This document shows positions 1 to 9,207 of a stretch of DNA of 64,000 nucleotides, in pieces. The position numbers and the translations under genes were made by a program. This DNA is from Pseudomonadota bacterium (GTDB lineage: Bacteria > Pseudomonadota > Alphaproteobacteria > Sphingomonadales > Sphingomonadaceae). Positions within the stretch are counted from its first letter, which is position 1. Each line of letters begins with the position of its first letter. The stretch spans positions 62,001 to 126,000 of the forward strand of contig JAEZHP010000062.1 of NCBI GenBank assembly GCA_023416515.1, written 5' to 3'. The notes under the pieces were generated by a model, which made no database searches, was not told the origin of the DNA, and was given only the letters and a program-made list of their open reading frames with translations.

Positions 1-669
1 CAGCGCGGAGTCATCCAGCCGATCGTCGTCCGCCCGCATGGTCACCGTTTCCAGATCGTCGCCGGCGAGCGCCGCTGGCGCGCTTCGCAAAAGGCGCGGC
101 TTCACGAGGTTCCCGCGATCGTTCGCGAGTTCAGCGACGAGGAGACACTCGAGGTCGCGCTCATCGAGAATATCCAACGCGCTGATCTCAACGCGATCGA
201 GGAAGCGCAAGCCTATCAGCGGCTCATGGCCGATTTCGGCCACACCCAGGAGGAGCTTGGCAAGCTCGTCCACAAGTCGCGCAGCCACGTCGCTAACCTG
301 TTGAGATTGCTGGATCTTCCGGGCGATATCCAGGCGATGGTGGTCGATGGGCGGCTAAGCATGGGTCACGCCCGGGCAATCGCCGGTGCACCCGATCCGT
401 CGGCCTTGGCGCAGGAGGTGGTGAGCCGTGGCTTGTCCGTGCGCGAGACCGAGAAGCTCGCCCAGGCAAGCAAGCCGAAGAGCCGCAAAGCGGCCGCCGC
501 GGCCCCGATCGACGCCGACATTGCCGCGCTCGAGCGTCAGTTGAGCGAATTGCTCGGTGTCGGCGTGACCGTTCGCCATGCGGGAAATGGCGGGACGCTC
601 GCGCTTCAATATTCGAACCTCGACCAGCTCGACATGCTGTGCCAGCGCCTGACCGGCGGGGAAATTTGA
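1..669 (+). CDS. parB: ParB chromosome-partitioning protein, C-terminal part (5' end outside window)
   Basis: ParB binds parS sites, spreads as a CTP-dependent clamp and works with the ParA ATPase to segregate the chromosome. The reading frame is open from base 1, so the start lies upstream. The visible part begins within the N-terminal CTP-binding fold, with the GERRWR form of the GERRxR box at about bases 64-81 and an ALIENIQRADLN stretch at about 154-189. A helix-turn-helix (SHVANLLRLLDLP) and a C-terminal dimerisation segment follow. It ends two bases before the convergent holA stop. ParA should lie just outside the window on the left. Confidence 0.95.
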   Translation, partial: QRGVIQPIVVRPHGHRFQIVAGERRWRASQKARLHEVPAIVREFSDEETLEVALIENIQRADLNAIEEAQAYQRLMADFGHTQEELGKLVHKSRSHVANLLRLLDLPGDIQAMVVDGRLSMGHARAIAGAPDPSALAQEVVSRGLSVRETEKLAQASKPKSRKAAAAAPIDADIAALERQLSELLGVGVTVRHAGNGGTLALQYSNLDQLDMLCQRLTGGEI

Positions 670-670
670 T

Positions 671-1693
671 CTAGGCGCGCCGCCCCGCGAGGCGAGCGAT
701 TTCCAGCAGCTCCGCGTCGGCGGAGACCGGTCCGAGCGCCCCCGAGCGCTTCAACGCCCGCTCGGCCTCGCTCAGCCGATGGATGCAGCGTGCGAGCCGC
801 TCCGCCGGCCATGCCCGGAGCTGCCTCTCCACCCCGTCTTTCTCTTTCCAGAACAAGGCTTTGCCCTGTGAGGCGATGACCGAAGAGGCATTCTCGCCTT
901 TCTCCACTCTGGCGCGAAGCTTCGACAGCAGAAGAGCGCGGCGAAGCGCGGAGCGGAGCAGGACGATTCCTTCCGCTCCCTCGGCGTGAAGCCGTTGAAG
1001 CTCCGCCTGTGCGCCCTTGGGATCGCCGTCGAACACGCGGTCGACAAGTTGGCCCGGATCGCCCTCCTCTCGCGCTGCGCCGACCGAGTCTATGACGTCG
1101 TGGTCGAGCGGCGTCGCGCGGCCCGGCTCGGCGTCGAGATAGGCGGCGAACTTCGTCATCTCCTGTTCGACCAGCGCACGATTGCCCCCCGCCGCCTCGG
1201 CGATGCGCTGGGCGACGTCGGGGCGCGTCTGGAGGCCGAAATTGCGCGCGATGTCGCTCACCATCCGGTCCCAGTCGCGCGCGTCGGGCAGGTAGCTTGC
1301 GAAGGCGATCGCCGCAGGGCTCGCCAGAACCAGCTTCAGCAGCGACGACGAGGCCTTGAGGTTGCCGGCGACCAGGGCGACCGGATTCCCGGCGGCTGGT
1401 GCGGACAGCAATGCCGACACGGCCTCGGTGCTCTCATCCCCGGCGGGATCGACGAGAACGTACCGGGCGCCCCCGAACATGGAGATCGAAGCGGCCTCGT
1501 CGGAAAGGCGCGCGGGATCCGACTTGAGCTCCGAACCCGCGATATCGACGCGCTCCGCATCCGGTCCTGCCGAAGCGGCCAGGCGCCTTACCAGCGCGCG
1601 GCTGCCGGCGTCGTCGGGGCCGTGAAACAGGAACAGGCGGACGTTGGCGGGAGCGGCGAGCGCCTTTTCCAGCTGCGGCTTGGTCGCCTTCAC
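671..1693 (-). CDS. holA: DNA polymerase III subunit delta
   Basis: The delta subunit opens the beta clamp within the gamma/tau clamp-loader complex. The 340-residue length and the N-terminal sequence (KPQLEKALAAPANVRLFLFHGPDD) fit the family, with an AAA+-like fold followed by a helical collar domain. The start is GTG at 1691-1693, overlapping the lptE stop in a GTGA arrangement, so translation is probably coupled to lptE. It is the last gene of the leuS-lptE-holA group, an order common in alphaproteobacteria. Confidence 0.93.
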   Translation of the reverse strand: MKATKPQLEKALAAPANVRLFLFHGPDDAGSRALVRRLAASAGPDAERVDIAGSELKSDPARLSDEAASISMFGGARYVLVDPAGDESTEAVSALLSAPAAGNPVALVAGNLKASSSLLKLVLASPAAIAFASYLPDARDWDRMVSDIARNFGLQTRPDVAQRIAEAAGGNRALVEQEMTKFAAYLDAEPGRATPLDHDVIDSVGAAREEGDPGQLVDRVFDGDPKGAQAELQRLHAEGAEGIVLLRSALRRALLLSKLRARVEKGENASSVIASQGKALFWKEKDGVERQLRAWPAERLARCIHRLSEAERALKRSGALGPVSADAELLEIARLAGRRA

Positions 1694-2184
1694 TGATTCG
1701 CCGGTGTCCGGCTGGCGTAGAGGGCTACCCGCGAGATGATTTGCTCGGCGACCTCGATCGACAGCCTCTCGAGCGCAGTCTGCTCGGCAGCGACGGTCGC
1801 ATATTCCGATCCGACGACGTCGATGCCGGCATCGGATCCCGCGGTGGCGTCGAGTACGACGGTCCCGCGTTCGGCATCGACCAGCCGATAGCGGGCGCGA
1901 AGGGTACGGCGTTCGCGGGTGACTGCGTCGTCGAGCCGGATGCCGAAGCCGGTGATCCGGTCGTCCAGCTCGACCTCCAGCCGATAGCGAACCGGTCCGG
2001 AGGGTTGCCCCATGCGATCAACCAGGGCGCCCCGGACATGGTAGCCCGCGCGCCCCGGGATCGGTCCGACGCTTATCGAACGCAGCGCCTGGGCGACCTG
2101 CGACCGGCCTCCACCGGGATAGAGGGGCTGGAGCGTGCAACCCGAAAGCAGGGCCGCGGCCAGCAAGGGCAGCGCCCGCGTCAT
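1690..2184 (-). CDS. lptE: LPS-assembly lipoprotein LptE
   Basis: LptE is the outer-membrane lipoprotein that plugs the LptD barrel and helps deliver lipopolysaccharide to the surface. The 164-residue product has a short signal peptide ending in the lipobox LLSGC (Cys16), then a LQPLYPGG segment typical of the family. The ATG at 2182-2184 overlaps the leuS stop by four bases, and its own stop overlaps the holA start. LptE is weakly conserved, so the call rests on the lipobox, size and conserved position between leuS and holA. Confidence 0.88.
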   Translation of the reverse strand: MTRALPLLAAALLSGCTLQPLYPGGGRSQVAQALRSISVGPIPGRAGYHVRGALVDRMGQPSGPVRYRLEVELDDRITGFGIRLDDAVTRERRTLRARYRLVDAERGTVVLDATAGSDAGIDVVGSEYATVAAEQTALERLSIEVAEQIISRVALYASRTPANQ

Positions 2185-4703
2185 GCGACGAGGTTCACCA
2201 GGCGGTCGGGCACAACGATGATCTTGCGCGGCGCCTTGCCCTCCAGGACTCGGACGATCTTTTCCGAAGCCAGCGCCATTTGCTCAAGGGCCTCCTTAGA
2301 AGCGCCCTTCGCGACCGTCAGCGTGTCACGCAGCTTGCCGTTGACCTGAACCGCGATCGTGACCTGATCGTCGACCAGCAGGGCTGGGTCCGCCTGGGGC
2401 CAGGACGAGTCGGCAATCAGCCCATCCTGCCCGAGCGCGGCCCACGCTTCCTCGGCCACGTGCGGGACCATCGGCGCAACCAACTGGAGAATCGCGAGCG
2501 CAGCTTCGCGCCTTGAGGCGGAGGGCGCCGCCTTCTCGATGGCGGACGCAAGTTCGTAGAGGTTGGCGACAGCCTTGTTGAAGGCCAGCGCCTCGATGTT
2601 CGTCCCGACCGACGCGATCGTCTGGTGGAGCTTTCGGTCGAGCGTCGGGTCCCGGCCCTCGCCGTCGCGACTGCTGCCGGCGATCCGCCACAGTCGCTGA
2701 ACGAAGCGCCAGGCCCCTTCGATTCCGGATTCGCTCCATTCAAGGTCGCGCTCCGGAGGACTGTCCGAAAGCATGAACCAGCGCACGGCATCGGCTCCGT
2801 ACTGCTCGACGATCGGCTCCGGATCGACGGTGTTCTTCTTGGACTTGGACATCTTCTCGACCCGGCCGGTCTCGACGCCGGTCTTGGTCGCGACCTCGAT
2901 GATTCCATCGGCGCCGACCTCGACCTCGTCAGGCGACAGCCAGCGGCCGTCGAGCGAGCGATAGGTCTCGTGAGTCACCATGCCTTGGGTGAACAGGCCG
3001 GCGAACGGCTCGGCGATGTCGAGCTGACCCATGCGCTGGAGCGCTCGCGTCCAGAAGCGTGCGTAGAGGAGGTGAAGGATCGCGTGCTCGACGCCGCCGA
3101 TATATTGGTCGACCGGAAGCCAGTGCGCAGCGACCTTGGGATCGAACGGGCGGTCTGACGGCTGGCTGGCGAAGCGGATGAAGTACCAGGAGGAATCGGC
3201 GAAAGTGTCGAGCGTGTCGGTCTCGCGCCGCGCCGCGCCGCCGCAGGACGGGCAGGACACGTTCTTCCAGGTCGGGTGACGGTCGAGCGGATTGCCGGGA
3301 ACGTCGAAGCTGACGTCCTCCGGCAGAACCACCGGCAGCTGATCGCGCGGCACCGGCACCACCCCACACGCATCGCAATGGATGATCGGGATCGGAGTGC
3401 CCCAGTAACGCTGACGCGACACGCCCCAGTCCCTGAGACGCCAGGCGACCGTGCCCTCGCCCCAGCCTTCCGCCTCGGCGCGGGCGATCACCGCCGCTTT
3501 CGCCACCTCGACGCTCTTGCCGTCCAGGAAGCGCGAGTTGACCAGGATTCCGTCGCCGGTCTCTGCCTCGGCCGTGATTGGCTTGTCGGCGTCGGCAGCG
3601 CTTGCGGCGACCACCCGCTGGATGTCGAGGCCATATTTGGTCGCGAATTCGAAATCGCGCTGGTCGTGCGCCGGCACGCCGAACACCGCGCCGGTGCCAT
3701 AGTCCATCAGCACGAAATTGGCGATGAAGACCGGAAGCTCCCAGTCGGGGTCGAGCGGGTGAATCGCCTCGCCTACCTCGAGGCCCAGCTTTTCGGCCGT
3801 CTCCAGCTCGGCCGCCGTGGTACCCCCTCGCTTGCAGCGCGCGATGAACTCCGCGACTTCGGGCGAGCGAGCGGCATATTGCTTTGCGAGCGGGTGGTCC
3901 GGCGAGATCGCGACGAAGCTCGCCCCGAAGATCGTGTCGGGCCGGGTGGTGAACACCTCGATCGAATCGATGTCCCCCCTCTTTTCCGCTTCGATCGCGA
4001 ATCGGAACTTCATGCCGCGGCTCTTGCCGATCCAGTTCTCCTGCATGAGGCGAACCTTCTCCGGCCAGCGGTCGAGGCTTTCGAGGCCCTGCAGGAGCTC
4101 GTCCGCGAAGTCCGTGATCTTGAGGAACCACTGGTTGAGTTTGCGCCGCTCAACCAAGGCGCCCGAGCGCCAGCCGCGTCCGTCGATCACCTGCTCGTTG
4201 GCGAGCACGGTCATGTCGACCGGATCCCAGTTGACCTCGCTTTCCTTGCGATAGACGAGGCCCGCCGCGAGCATGTCGAGGAACAGCGCCTGTTCCTGCC
4301 CGTAATAATCGGGGTGGCAGGTCGCGAGCTCACGCGACCAATCGAGGGCGAAGCCGAGCCGTTTCAGCTGCGCCCGCATCGTCGCGATATTGTCCCAGGT
4401 CCAGCTGCCGGGATGGACCTTCTTCTCCATCGCGGCATTTTCGGCCGGCATTCCAAAGGCGTCCCACCCCATCGGGTGGAGCACCTCGAAGCCGTTCATC
4501 CGCCGATAGCGGGCGAGCACGTCACCCATCGTGTAGTTGCGGACATGACCCATGTGGATGCGCCCCGAGGGATAGGGGAACATCTCAAGGATATAGGCCT
4601 TCGGCTTGGCCGAATCGTCACGGGCACGGAACGTTTCAAGTTCCTCCCAGACTTTCTGCCAGTGCGCGTCGGCTTTGAGCGGGTTGAAGCGCTGGGCCGT
4701 CAT
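2181..4703 (-). CDS. leuS: Leucyl-tRNA synthetase
   Basis: Charges tRNA-Leu with leucine in the cytoplasm. The 840-residue length is normal for bacterial LeuRS. The class I signatures are present: HMGH at residues 50-53 and KMSKS at 617-621. Between them lies the CP1 editing domain, and a zinc-ribbon-like Cys-rich part (CDACG and CPSCG) is visible. The C-terminal segment carries the usual tRNA-binding domain. It is followed with 4-base overlaps by lptE and holA. Confidence 0.98.
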   Translation of the reverse strand: MTAQRFNPLKADAHWQKVWEELETFRARDDSAKPKAYILEMFPYPSGRIHMGHVRNYTMGDVLARYRRMNGFEVLHPMGWDAFGMPAENAAMEKKVHPGSWTWDNIATMRAQLKRLGFALDWSRELATCHPDYYGQEQALFLDMLAAGLVYRKESEVNWDPVDMTVLANEQVIDGRGWRSGALVERRKLNQWFLKITDFADELLQGLESLDRWPEKVRLMQENWIGKSRGMKFRFAIEAEKRGDIDSIEVFTTRPDTIFGASFVAISPDHPLAKQYAARSPEVAEFIARCKRGGTTAAELETAEKLGLEVGEAIHPLDPDWELPVFIANFVLMDYGTGAVFGVPAHDQRDFEFATKYGLDIQRVVAASAADADKPITAEAETGDGILVNSRFLDGKSVEVAKAAVIARAEAEGWGEGTVAWRLRDWGVSRQRYWGTPIPIIHCDACGVVPVPRDQLPVVLPEDVSFDVPGNPLDRHPTWKNVSCPSCGGAARRETDTLDTFADSSWYFIRFASQPSDRPFDPKVAAHWLPVDQYIGGVEHAILHLLYARFWTRALQRMGQLDIAEPFAGLFTQGMVTHETYRSLDGRWLSPDEVEVGADGIIEVATKTGVETGRVEKMSKSKKNTVDPEPIVEQYGADAVRWFMLSDSPPERDLEWSESGIEGAWRFVQRLWRIAGSSRDGEGRDPTLDRKLHQTIASVGTNIEALAFNKAVANLYELASAIEKAAPSASRREAALAILQLVAPMVPHVAEEAWAALGQDGLIADSSWPQADPALLVDDQVTIAVQVNGKLRDTLTVAKGASKEALEQMALASEKIVRVLEGKAPRKIIVVPDRLVNLVA

Positions 4704-4717
4704 TTTGCTGTAGATTT

Positions 4718-5146
4718 CTAGCCGCGGGCGGCGCGGCGAAGGTCACGGGCGCGGGTCAGGATGATCTCTTCGAGCCGCTGGACGGTGGCCGCGGCAACCG
4801 GGGCGTCGACCCAGGCGCCGTTCTGGAGACGCTGACGGGCCGCCGAGACGCGAAGCGCGTCGGCGCGCAGGGTTGCGTCGAGGATCGCGACCGAGACGCG
4901 CACCCGATCGCTCGGGTCGGCCGGGTTCACGTACCAGTCGGTGACGATGACACCGCCGTTCGAATCGGCCTGAGTGATCGGAGCGAAGGACACGGTGTCG
5001 AGCGCGGCGCGCCACAAATAGGAGTTCACGCCGATCTGGGTCAGCGTGGCAGGCGCAATGGTCGGTCCAGCAGCGCGTCCGCCGCCGCAGGCGCTGAGCA
5101 GGGCAGCGCCGATCATGGCGACACCGATCGGGAAAACGCGGTTCAT
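4718..5146 (-). CDS. DUF3576-type exported lipoprotein
   Basis: A 142-residue predicted lipoprotein of unknown function. The N-terminus is a short signal peptide with lipobox LLSAC, followed by a Gly/Ala-rich linker. The rest (ITQIGVNSYLWRAALDTVSF, then TDWYVNP) matches the DUF3576 family that sits beside leuS in many alphaproteobacteria. The frame is open further upstream, but the ATG at 5144-5146 has a GAGGA ribosome site and begins the signal peptide, so it is preferred. It lies 14 bases upstream of leuS on the same strand and could share its transcript. Confidence 0.85.
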   Translation of the reverse strand: MNRVFPIGVAMIGAALLSACGGGRAAGPTIAPATLTQIGVNSYLWRAALDTVSFAPITQADSNGGVIVTDWYVNPADPSDRVRVSVAILDATLRADALRVSAARQRLQNGAWVDAPVAAATVQRLEEIILTRARDLRRAARG

Positions 5147-5182
5147 CGAAAGAGTCCTCGGCAACTTGCTACTTCGAGCGCC

Positions 5183-5210
5183 GTTATAGAGAGGCCCGCG
5201 CGAGCGGCAA
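5183..5210 (-). promoter_or_regulatory. Possible sigma-70-type promoter for the DUF3576-leuS group
   Basis: On the minus strand TTGCCG (5205-5210) and TATAAC (5183-5188) are separated by 16 bases, and the downstream gene starts about 37 bases further on. The hexamers are close to consensus, but the spacing is at the short end. The rest of the 220-base divergent gap (5147-5366) shows nothing else clear. Confidence 0.4.
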
Positions 5211-5366
5211 GCGTTACTCGGTCGCCTCGCCCGGGCCGTTGGTCGCATGAATCTGTGCAGAATCACCTTTTGTTTGTGGAGATGATGCAACAGCCGAAAT
5301 GAATCCGGGTTAATGCCGGGCGCTTCGCTGGAATGTGCGTTACGAAGCGACTAGATCGGCAGGGTT

Positions 5367-6107
5367 ATGGGAGCACCCGGTTTGCTCAAGGCTTGGACAT
5401 TGGGACTGGCAGGCGGCGTTTCGCTGCTCGCCATCTCTTTGGCCGTGCCCGCAATCGGCGAGGCCCAGGGCGGGCAGAACCGCGCGGCCCCGGCTCCCGA
5501 GCGAGTTATCGGCACCTTCACTCCGGCCGTGCGCGATCCGAGGCTTGCCGCCCTCCTGGCGAATCGTCGGGTGAGCAGCGCGGACACGGCCTTCAGGTTC
5601 ACCCCCGCCGCTACTCCGGTCGAGCGCAGCCGAGCCGTTCGAGTCGCCGTTCGAGTCCGTCCGGGAGTGAATGCGCCGGAGCGGCTGCGCACGGCCACCC
5701 TGGCGACGCCGACGACGTCGGGCACGCCGATCACGGCGAGCTCCTACAATCTGGGCGTCTCGGTCGGCTGGCGCCGATTCGCGATCACCGGCGACGTCGC
5801 GCGGAGCAACGACACTGCAGCCTTGGGCGGTCGCGAATCCGCTCAGCTCGGCGCCGAGTATCAGGCCAATCGCCGCCTTACCGGCCGCGTCCAGGTCGGC
5901 GCGGAGCGTGCCGAGGGCGTCGAGCGGATCGTCGGAGAGGACCGCGCCTACTCGCTCGATGTCGGCGGCTCCTACTCGATCGCCCGCAACCTGGATGTCA
6001 CCGGCGGAGTCCGATACCGCGTGTCGCGCGACCGTCTCGAGCCGCTCGCGCGCGACGAGCGCCGCGACAGCCAAGCCGTCTATATCGGCACGGCAATCCG
6101 CTTCTAA
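5367..6107 (+). CDS. Exported beta-strand-rich protein, probable outer-membrane barrel
   Basis: A 246-residue protein with a long N-terminal hydrophobic signal (about residues 9-33, ending near GEAQ) and a Pro/Ala-rich stretch. From about residue 130 come alternating strands (LGVSVGWRRFAITGDVAR, YSLDVGGSYSIARNLDVTGG). It ends in aromatic Phe (YIGTAIRF), as outer-membrane barrels often do. The barrel part looks small, perhaps 8 strands. No specific family was recognised. Its stop overlaps that of the convergent ThiE-like gene. Confidence 0.65.
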   Translation: MGAPGLLKAWTLGLAGGVSLLAISLAVPAIGEAQGGQNRAAPAPERVIGTFTPAVRDPRLAALLANRRVSSADTAFRFTPAATPVERSRAVRVAVRVRPGVNAPERLRTATLATPTTSGTPITASSYNLGVSVGWRRFAITGDVARSNDTAALGGRESAQLGAEYQANRRLTGRVQVGAERAEGVERIVGEDRAYSLDVGGSYSIARNLDVTGGVRYRVSRDRLEPLARDERRDSQAVYIGTAIRF

Positions 6108-6634
6108 TCCACCCAGGCGTCCACCGCCGCCCAGCCATAAGCGCCGAGCGCCATCAGCCTCGGTGCTTTCTCGCCATCGACACCGCCCAGTGCGATTACC
6201 GGCAGGTTGGTCCGGCGCGCCAGGCGGGCGAATCCTCTCGCACCGAGCCCCGCCGCTCCAGGATGTGAGCGGGTGGGATAGACCGGCGAGACGAAGAGGA
6301 TCGATGCTCCCGCCCGCTCCGCGGCGCGCATCTCCGCGAGATTATGCACGGACGCGCTGTGCAGGCCCGCCCCTCGGCCGGGGCCGTGCCACCCGTCGGC
6401 GCCCCAGATTCGCGCTCGGGCAGGCGTGCCGGAGAGCAGCAGCAAATGGCCTCGGCGCCGGCCGACGGCGCGGATCTTGAGGAACAAGGTATGGCGCTGA
6501 GCTTCTGGAAGACTGTAATGGCGAAGCAGGATTCCCGAACCGAACGGGAGGCGCTCCACCGCCGGCAGAAGCGAATCGCCCTGGCGTTCGTCGCTGACGA
6601 GCCAGGTTCGGGGGAGAGGCTGGCGAGCGGCCAT
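6104..6634 (-). CDS. Thiamine phosphate synthase (ThiE/TenI)-like protein
   Basis: 176 residues with the TIM-barrel signatures of the ThiE/TenI family: a SAHN-like stretch (HSASVHNLAEMRAAERAGA), LFVSPVYPTRSHPGAAGLG and a phosphate-binding PVIALGGVDGEKAPRLMALGA. The protein is shorter than classical ThiE (about 210), and the N-terminal third is divergent, so it may be a TenI-like or otherwise specialised member. The ATG at 6632-6634 is chosen because the following LPRTWLVSDERQG resembles the first strand of the barrel. Upstream in-frame codons would run through the divergent yggS start region. Confidence 0.75.
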   Translation of the reverse strand: MAARQPLPRTWLVSDERQGDSLLPAVERLPFGSGILLRHYSLPEAQRHTLFLKIRAVGRRRGHLLLLSGTPARARIWGADGWHGPGRGAGLHSASVHNLAEMRAAERAGASILFVSPVYPTRSHPGAAGLGARGFARLARRTNLPVIALGGVDGEKAPRLMALGAYGWAAVDAWVD

Positions 6635-6656
6635 GGCCGTGCCTATAGCAGCGCCA

Positions 6657-7334
6657 ATGACGGATTCATCAGTGCAGGATCGACTGGACGGCGTTCGCCG
6701 CGGGATCGCCGACGCGGCGAGCCTCGCCAATCGCAAGCGCGACGAGATCTCGCTCATCGCGGTCTCGAAGACTCATCCGGTCGAGGCTATCCTGCCTCTG
6801 ATCGAGGCGGGGCAGCGCGATTTCGGCGAGAACAGGGTGCAGGAAGCGGCGGCGAAATGGCCCGAGCTCAAGGCGCGCTACCCGGATGTGCGGCTTCACC
6901 TGATCGGCCAGCTCCAATCCAACAAGGCGGAGGAAGCGACCGAGCTGTTCGACGTCATCCATTCCGTCGATCGCTCGTCGCTCATCCAGGCGCTGGCGCG
7001 CGCCACGGAGAAAAGCGGCCGTCGCCCCGATTGCTTCCTCCAGGTAAACCTCGCCGAGGAGCCGCAAAAAGGCGGCTGCAGCGTCGCGGAGATCCCCGGC
7101 TTGTTGGATGAGGCGCGGTCGGCCGGTCTGCCGATCGTCGGGCTGATGTGCATTCCGCCTGCCGATCTCGAACCCGCGCCCTGGTTCGCGTTGCTCGCGG
7201 AGCATGCGGGCCGGCACAAGCTGCCGGCGCTCAGCATGGGCATGACGTCCGACTATTCGACCGCGGTGATGATCGGTGCCACTCACGTCCGCGTAGGGAC
7301 GGCGCTTTTCGGGGAACGAGAAACAGCCGCCTAG
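6657..7334 (+). CDS. yggS: YggS/PROSC family PLP-homeostasis protein
   Basis: YggS-family proteins bind pyridoxal phosphate and balance the B6 and amino-acid pools. The 225-residue protein has the PLP lysine at K38 (LIAVSKTH), the FGENRVQEA segment, HLIGQLQSNK and the C-terminal SMGMTSDYSTAV phosphate loop followed by VRVGTALFG. The ATG at 6657 starts the protein at the usual place relative to K38. An upstream in-frame ATG at 6633 overlaps the divergent gene and is less likely. Its TAG overlaps that of convergent ribA in CTAG. Confidence 0.92.
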   Translation: MTDSSVQDRLDGVRRGIADAASLANRKRDEISLIAVSKTHPVEAILPLIEAGQRDFGENRVQEAAAKWPELKARYPDVRLHLIGQLQSNKAEEATELFDVIHSVDRSSLIQALARATEKSGRRPDCFLQVNLAEEPQKGGCSVAEIPGLLDEARSAGLPIVGLMCIPPADLEPAPWFALLAEHAGRHKLPALSMGMTSDYSTAVMIGATHVRVGTALFGERETAA

Positions 7335-8380
7335 AGCTGGTGGCCGCTGCGGTCGCGCTTGGTGGCCAAATAAGCCTCGTTGTGAGGGTTCGTGGCGACT
7401 TGGTGAGGAACGCGCTCCCTCACCTTGATTCCCAGCGCCTCGAGCGCCTCGACCTTGCGGGGATTGTTGGTGAGCAGGCGCACCTCCTGTTGGCCGAGGG
7501 CCGAGAGGATGCTGGCCGCGACTGCGAAATCCCGCTCGTCATCCGCGAAGCCGAGGCGAAGGTTGGCGTCGACCGTATCGAAGCCCTGATCCTGCAACGC
7601 GTAGGCGCGAAGCTTGTTGATCAGTCCGATCCCGCGGCCTTCCTGGCGCAGATAAAGGAGAATGCCCCAGCCTGATCGGGCAATCTCCGCCAAGGCGCCG
7701 TCAAGCTGCGGCCCGCAATCGCACTTGAGCGAGCCCAAGGCATCGCCGGTCAGGCATTCGCTGTGAATCCGGACAAGCGGCGGCCCCCCGTCCGGGGCCC
7801 CGATCAGCAAGGCGACATGCTCGCTGGTGTCGTCGTCGCTTCGAAACGCGACGATCTCAGCCCCTTCTCCGTATCGGCTGGGCAAATGGGCGCGGGCGGC
7901 GATCCGCAGGCGCGGCTTGTGCGCATAGGAAGCCACGGCTTCGGAAGAAATCTCGACCTCGGCAGTACCGTCGCGGCTCGCGAACATGGCCGGAAGCAAG
8001 CCGGCGAGCCGCGCCAGCCGCAACGCAGCGCGCGCGGTCTGAGGCGAGCGAAGGGGGATCGTCGAAAAGGGCCCCTTCATGGGGTTCGACAGATCTAGAG
8101 CCGGATCGGCAACCGCCATCGCCATGTCGAGGTTGATCCGGCGGGAGCGCTCGATGAGGACGGGATCCGCGGGCTCGGCGGCATTGAGCTGGTTGGTGAG
8201 CTTGAGCGTGGCGGCGCGATTGCCGGAAATCAGAAGATCGGCCGGCGTCTCCCCGTCGAATTCGGCGAGTGTGGTCGAATCGGCGGTCTCGATCGCGAGG
8301 AAGCGGACGTCGTCGATCGCGACGGGCCAGCCGCGCCTCAGCGCGTCGATGGCTCGGGCGACGGCGCGCCCCTCGCTCAC
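7331..8380 (-). CDS. ribA: GTP cyclohydrolase II with degenerate N-terminal domain
   Basis: The first step of riboflavin synthesis, converting GTP to a diaminopyrimidine. The C-terminal half (about residues 160-345) carries zinc ligands C209, C220 and C222, the RQEGRGIGL segment (245-253) and NNPRK (305-309), so it looks active. The first 150 residues resemble a decayed DHBP-synthase (RibB) domain (AIDALRRGWPVAIDD), but the catalytic ENEGD-type loop is absent. It is therefore not a bifunctional RibBA by sequence. The start is GTG at 8378-8380, overlapping the xth stop. Confidence 0.9.
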   Translation of the reverse strand: MSEGRAVARAIDALRRGWPVAIDDVRFLAIETADSTTLAEFDGETPADLLISGNRAATLKLTNQLNAAEPADPVLIERSRRINLDMAMAVADPALDLSNPMKGPFSTIPLRSPQTARAALRLARLAGLLPAMFASRDGTAEVEISSEAVASYAHKPRLRIAARAHLPSRYGEGAEIVAFRSDDDTSEHVALLIGAPDGGPPLVRIHSECLTGDALGSLKCDCGPQLDGALAEIARSGWGILLYLRQEGRGIGLINKLRAYALQDQGFDTVDANLRLGFADDERDFAVAASILSALGQQEVRLLTNNPRKVEALEALGIKVRERVPHQVATNPHNEAYLATKRDRSGHQL

Positions 8381-9174
8381 ACCACGAACTCAGTTGTCAG
8401 TGGGACATGGTCCGACGGCTTGAGCCATGCGCGGCACGGTTCGTAGACCTTGTGAGCGACCGCCTGGGCGGCGACGTCCTTCGTCGCCCACATATGGTCG
8501 AGGCGACGGCCGCGGTCGTTCTTGGTCCAGTCGAGCGAGCGGTAGCTCCACCAGGTGTGCAACCGCTGCGGCGCTGGGAAGAAGTGGCGGCCGAGATCGA
8601 CCCATTCGTTGCTCGCCTGTAGGCCGGTGAGCGCCTCGACCTCGATCGGCGTGTGGCTGACGACGTTGAGCAGCTGCTTATGGCTCCACACGTCGCATTC
8701 GAGCGGCGCAACGTTGAGGTCGCCGACGAGCACCGAGGGCACCCGGCATTCCTCCGACCAGCGGGTCATCCTCTCGATGAAGTCGAGCTTCTGGCCGAAC
8801 TTCGCGTTCACCTCGCGGTCGGGGATGTCGCCGCCGGCGGGGACATAGACATTCTCGAGCCGGAACCCGCACTCGAGCTGAACCCCGACGTGGCGCGCTT
8901 CGCCGTTGGCTTGCCAGTCGTGGCGTTCTTCTTCTTGCATGGGGATGCGGCTAATTGTCGCTACACCGTGGTGCATTCGCTGGCCGCGGATCACAATGTG
9001 ATCGTAGCCCAATTTCCGGAACATTTCGAACGGGAACTCGCCGTCCTGGACCTTGGTCTCCTGGAGGCACAGCACGTCCGGCGCCTCCTCGGTGAGGAAG
9101 CGCTCGACGATGTGAGTCCGGGCCCGGACCGAGTTTATGTTCCAGGTGGCGATCTTGATGCGGCGTTCAGGCAT
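8377..9174 (-). CDS. xth: Exodeoxyribonuclease III
   Basis: A 265-residue AP endonuclease/3'-5' exonuclease of the EEP fold. Visible motifs are IATWNINSVRAR, LCLQETKVQD (catalytic Glu), VGDLNVAP, a C-terminal WSYRSLDWTKNDRGRRLDHMW stretch and SDHVPLTTEF (catalytic Asp-His). The ATG at 9172-9174 gives the standard N-terminus; an in-frame extension of 12 residues is possible but atypical. It is followed by ribA with a 4-base overlap. Confidence 0.95.
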   Translation of the reverse strand: MPERRIKIATWNINSVRARTHIVERFLTEEAPDVLCLQETKVQDGEFPFEMFRKLGYDHIVIRGQRMHHGVATISRIPMQEEERHDWQANGEARHVGVQLECGFRLENVYVPAGGDIPDREVNAKFGQKLDFIERMTRWSEECRVPSVLVGDLNVAPLECDVWSHKQLLNVVSHTPIEVEALTGLQASNEWVDLGRHFFPAPQRLHTWWSYRSLDWTKNDRGRRLDHMWATKDVAAQAVAHKVYEPCRAWLKPSDHVPLTTEFVV

Positions 9175-9207
9175 TGGCTTGGCTGTAGCGGGTGGTGCGA
9201 AGACACG

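Noticed and set aside
3276..4721. Long open frame opposite leuS
   Set aside because: It is a shadow of leuS codons; no domain and no ribosome site.
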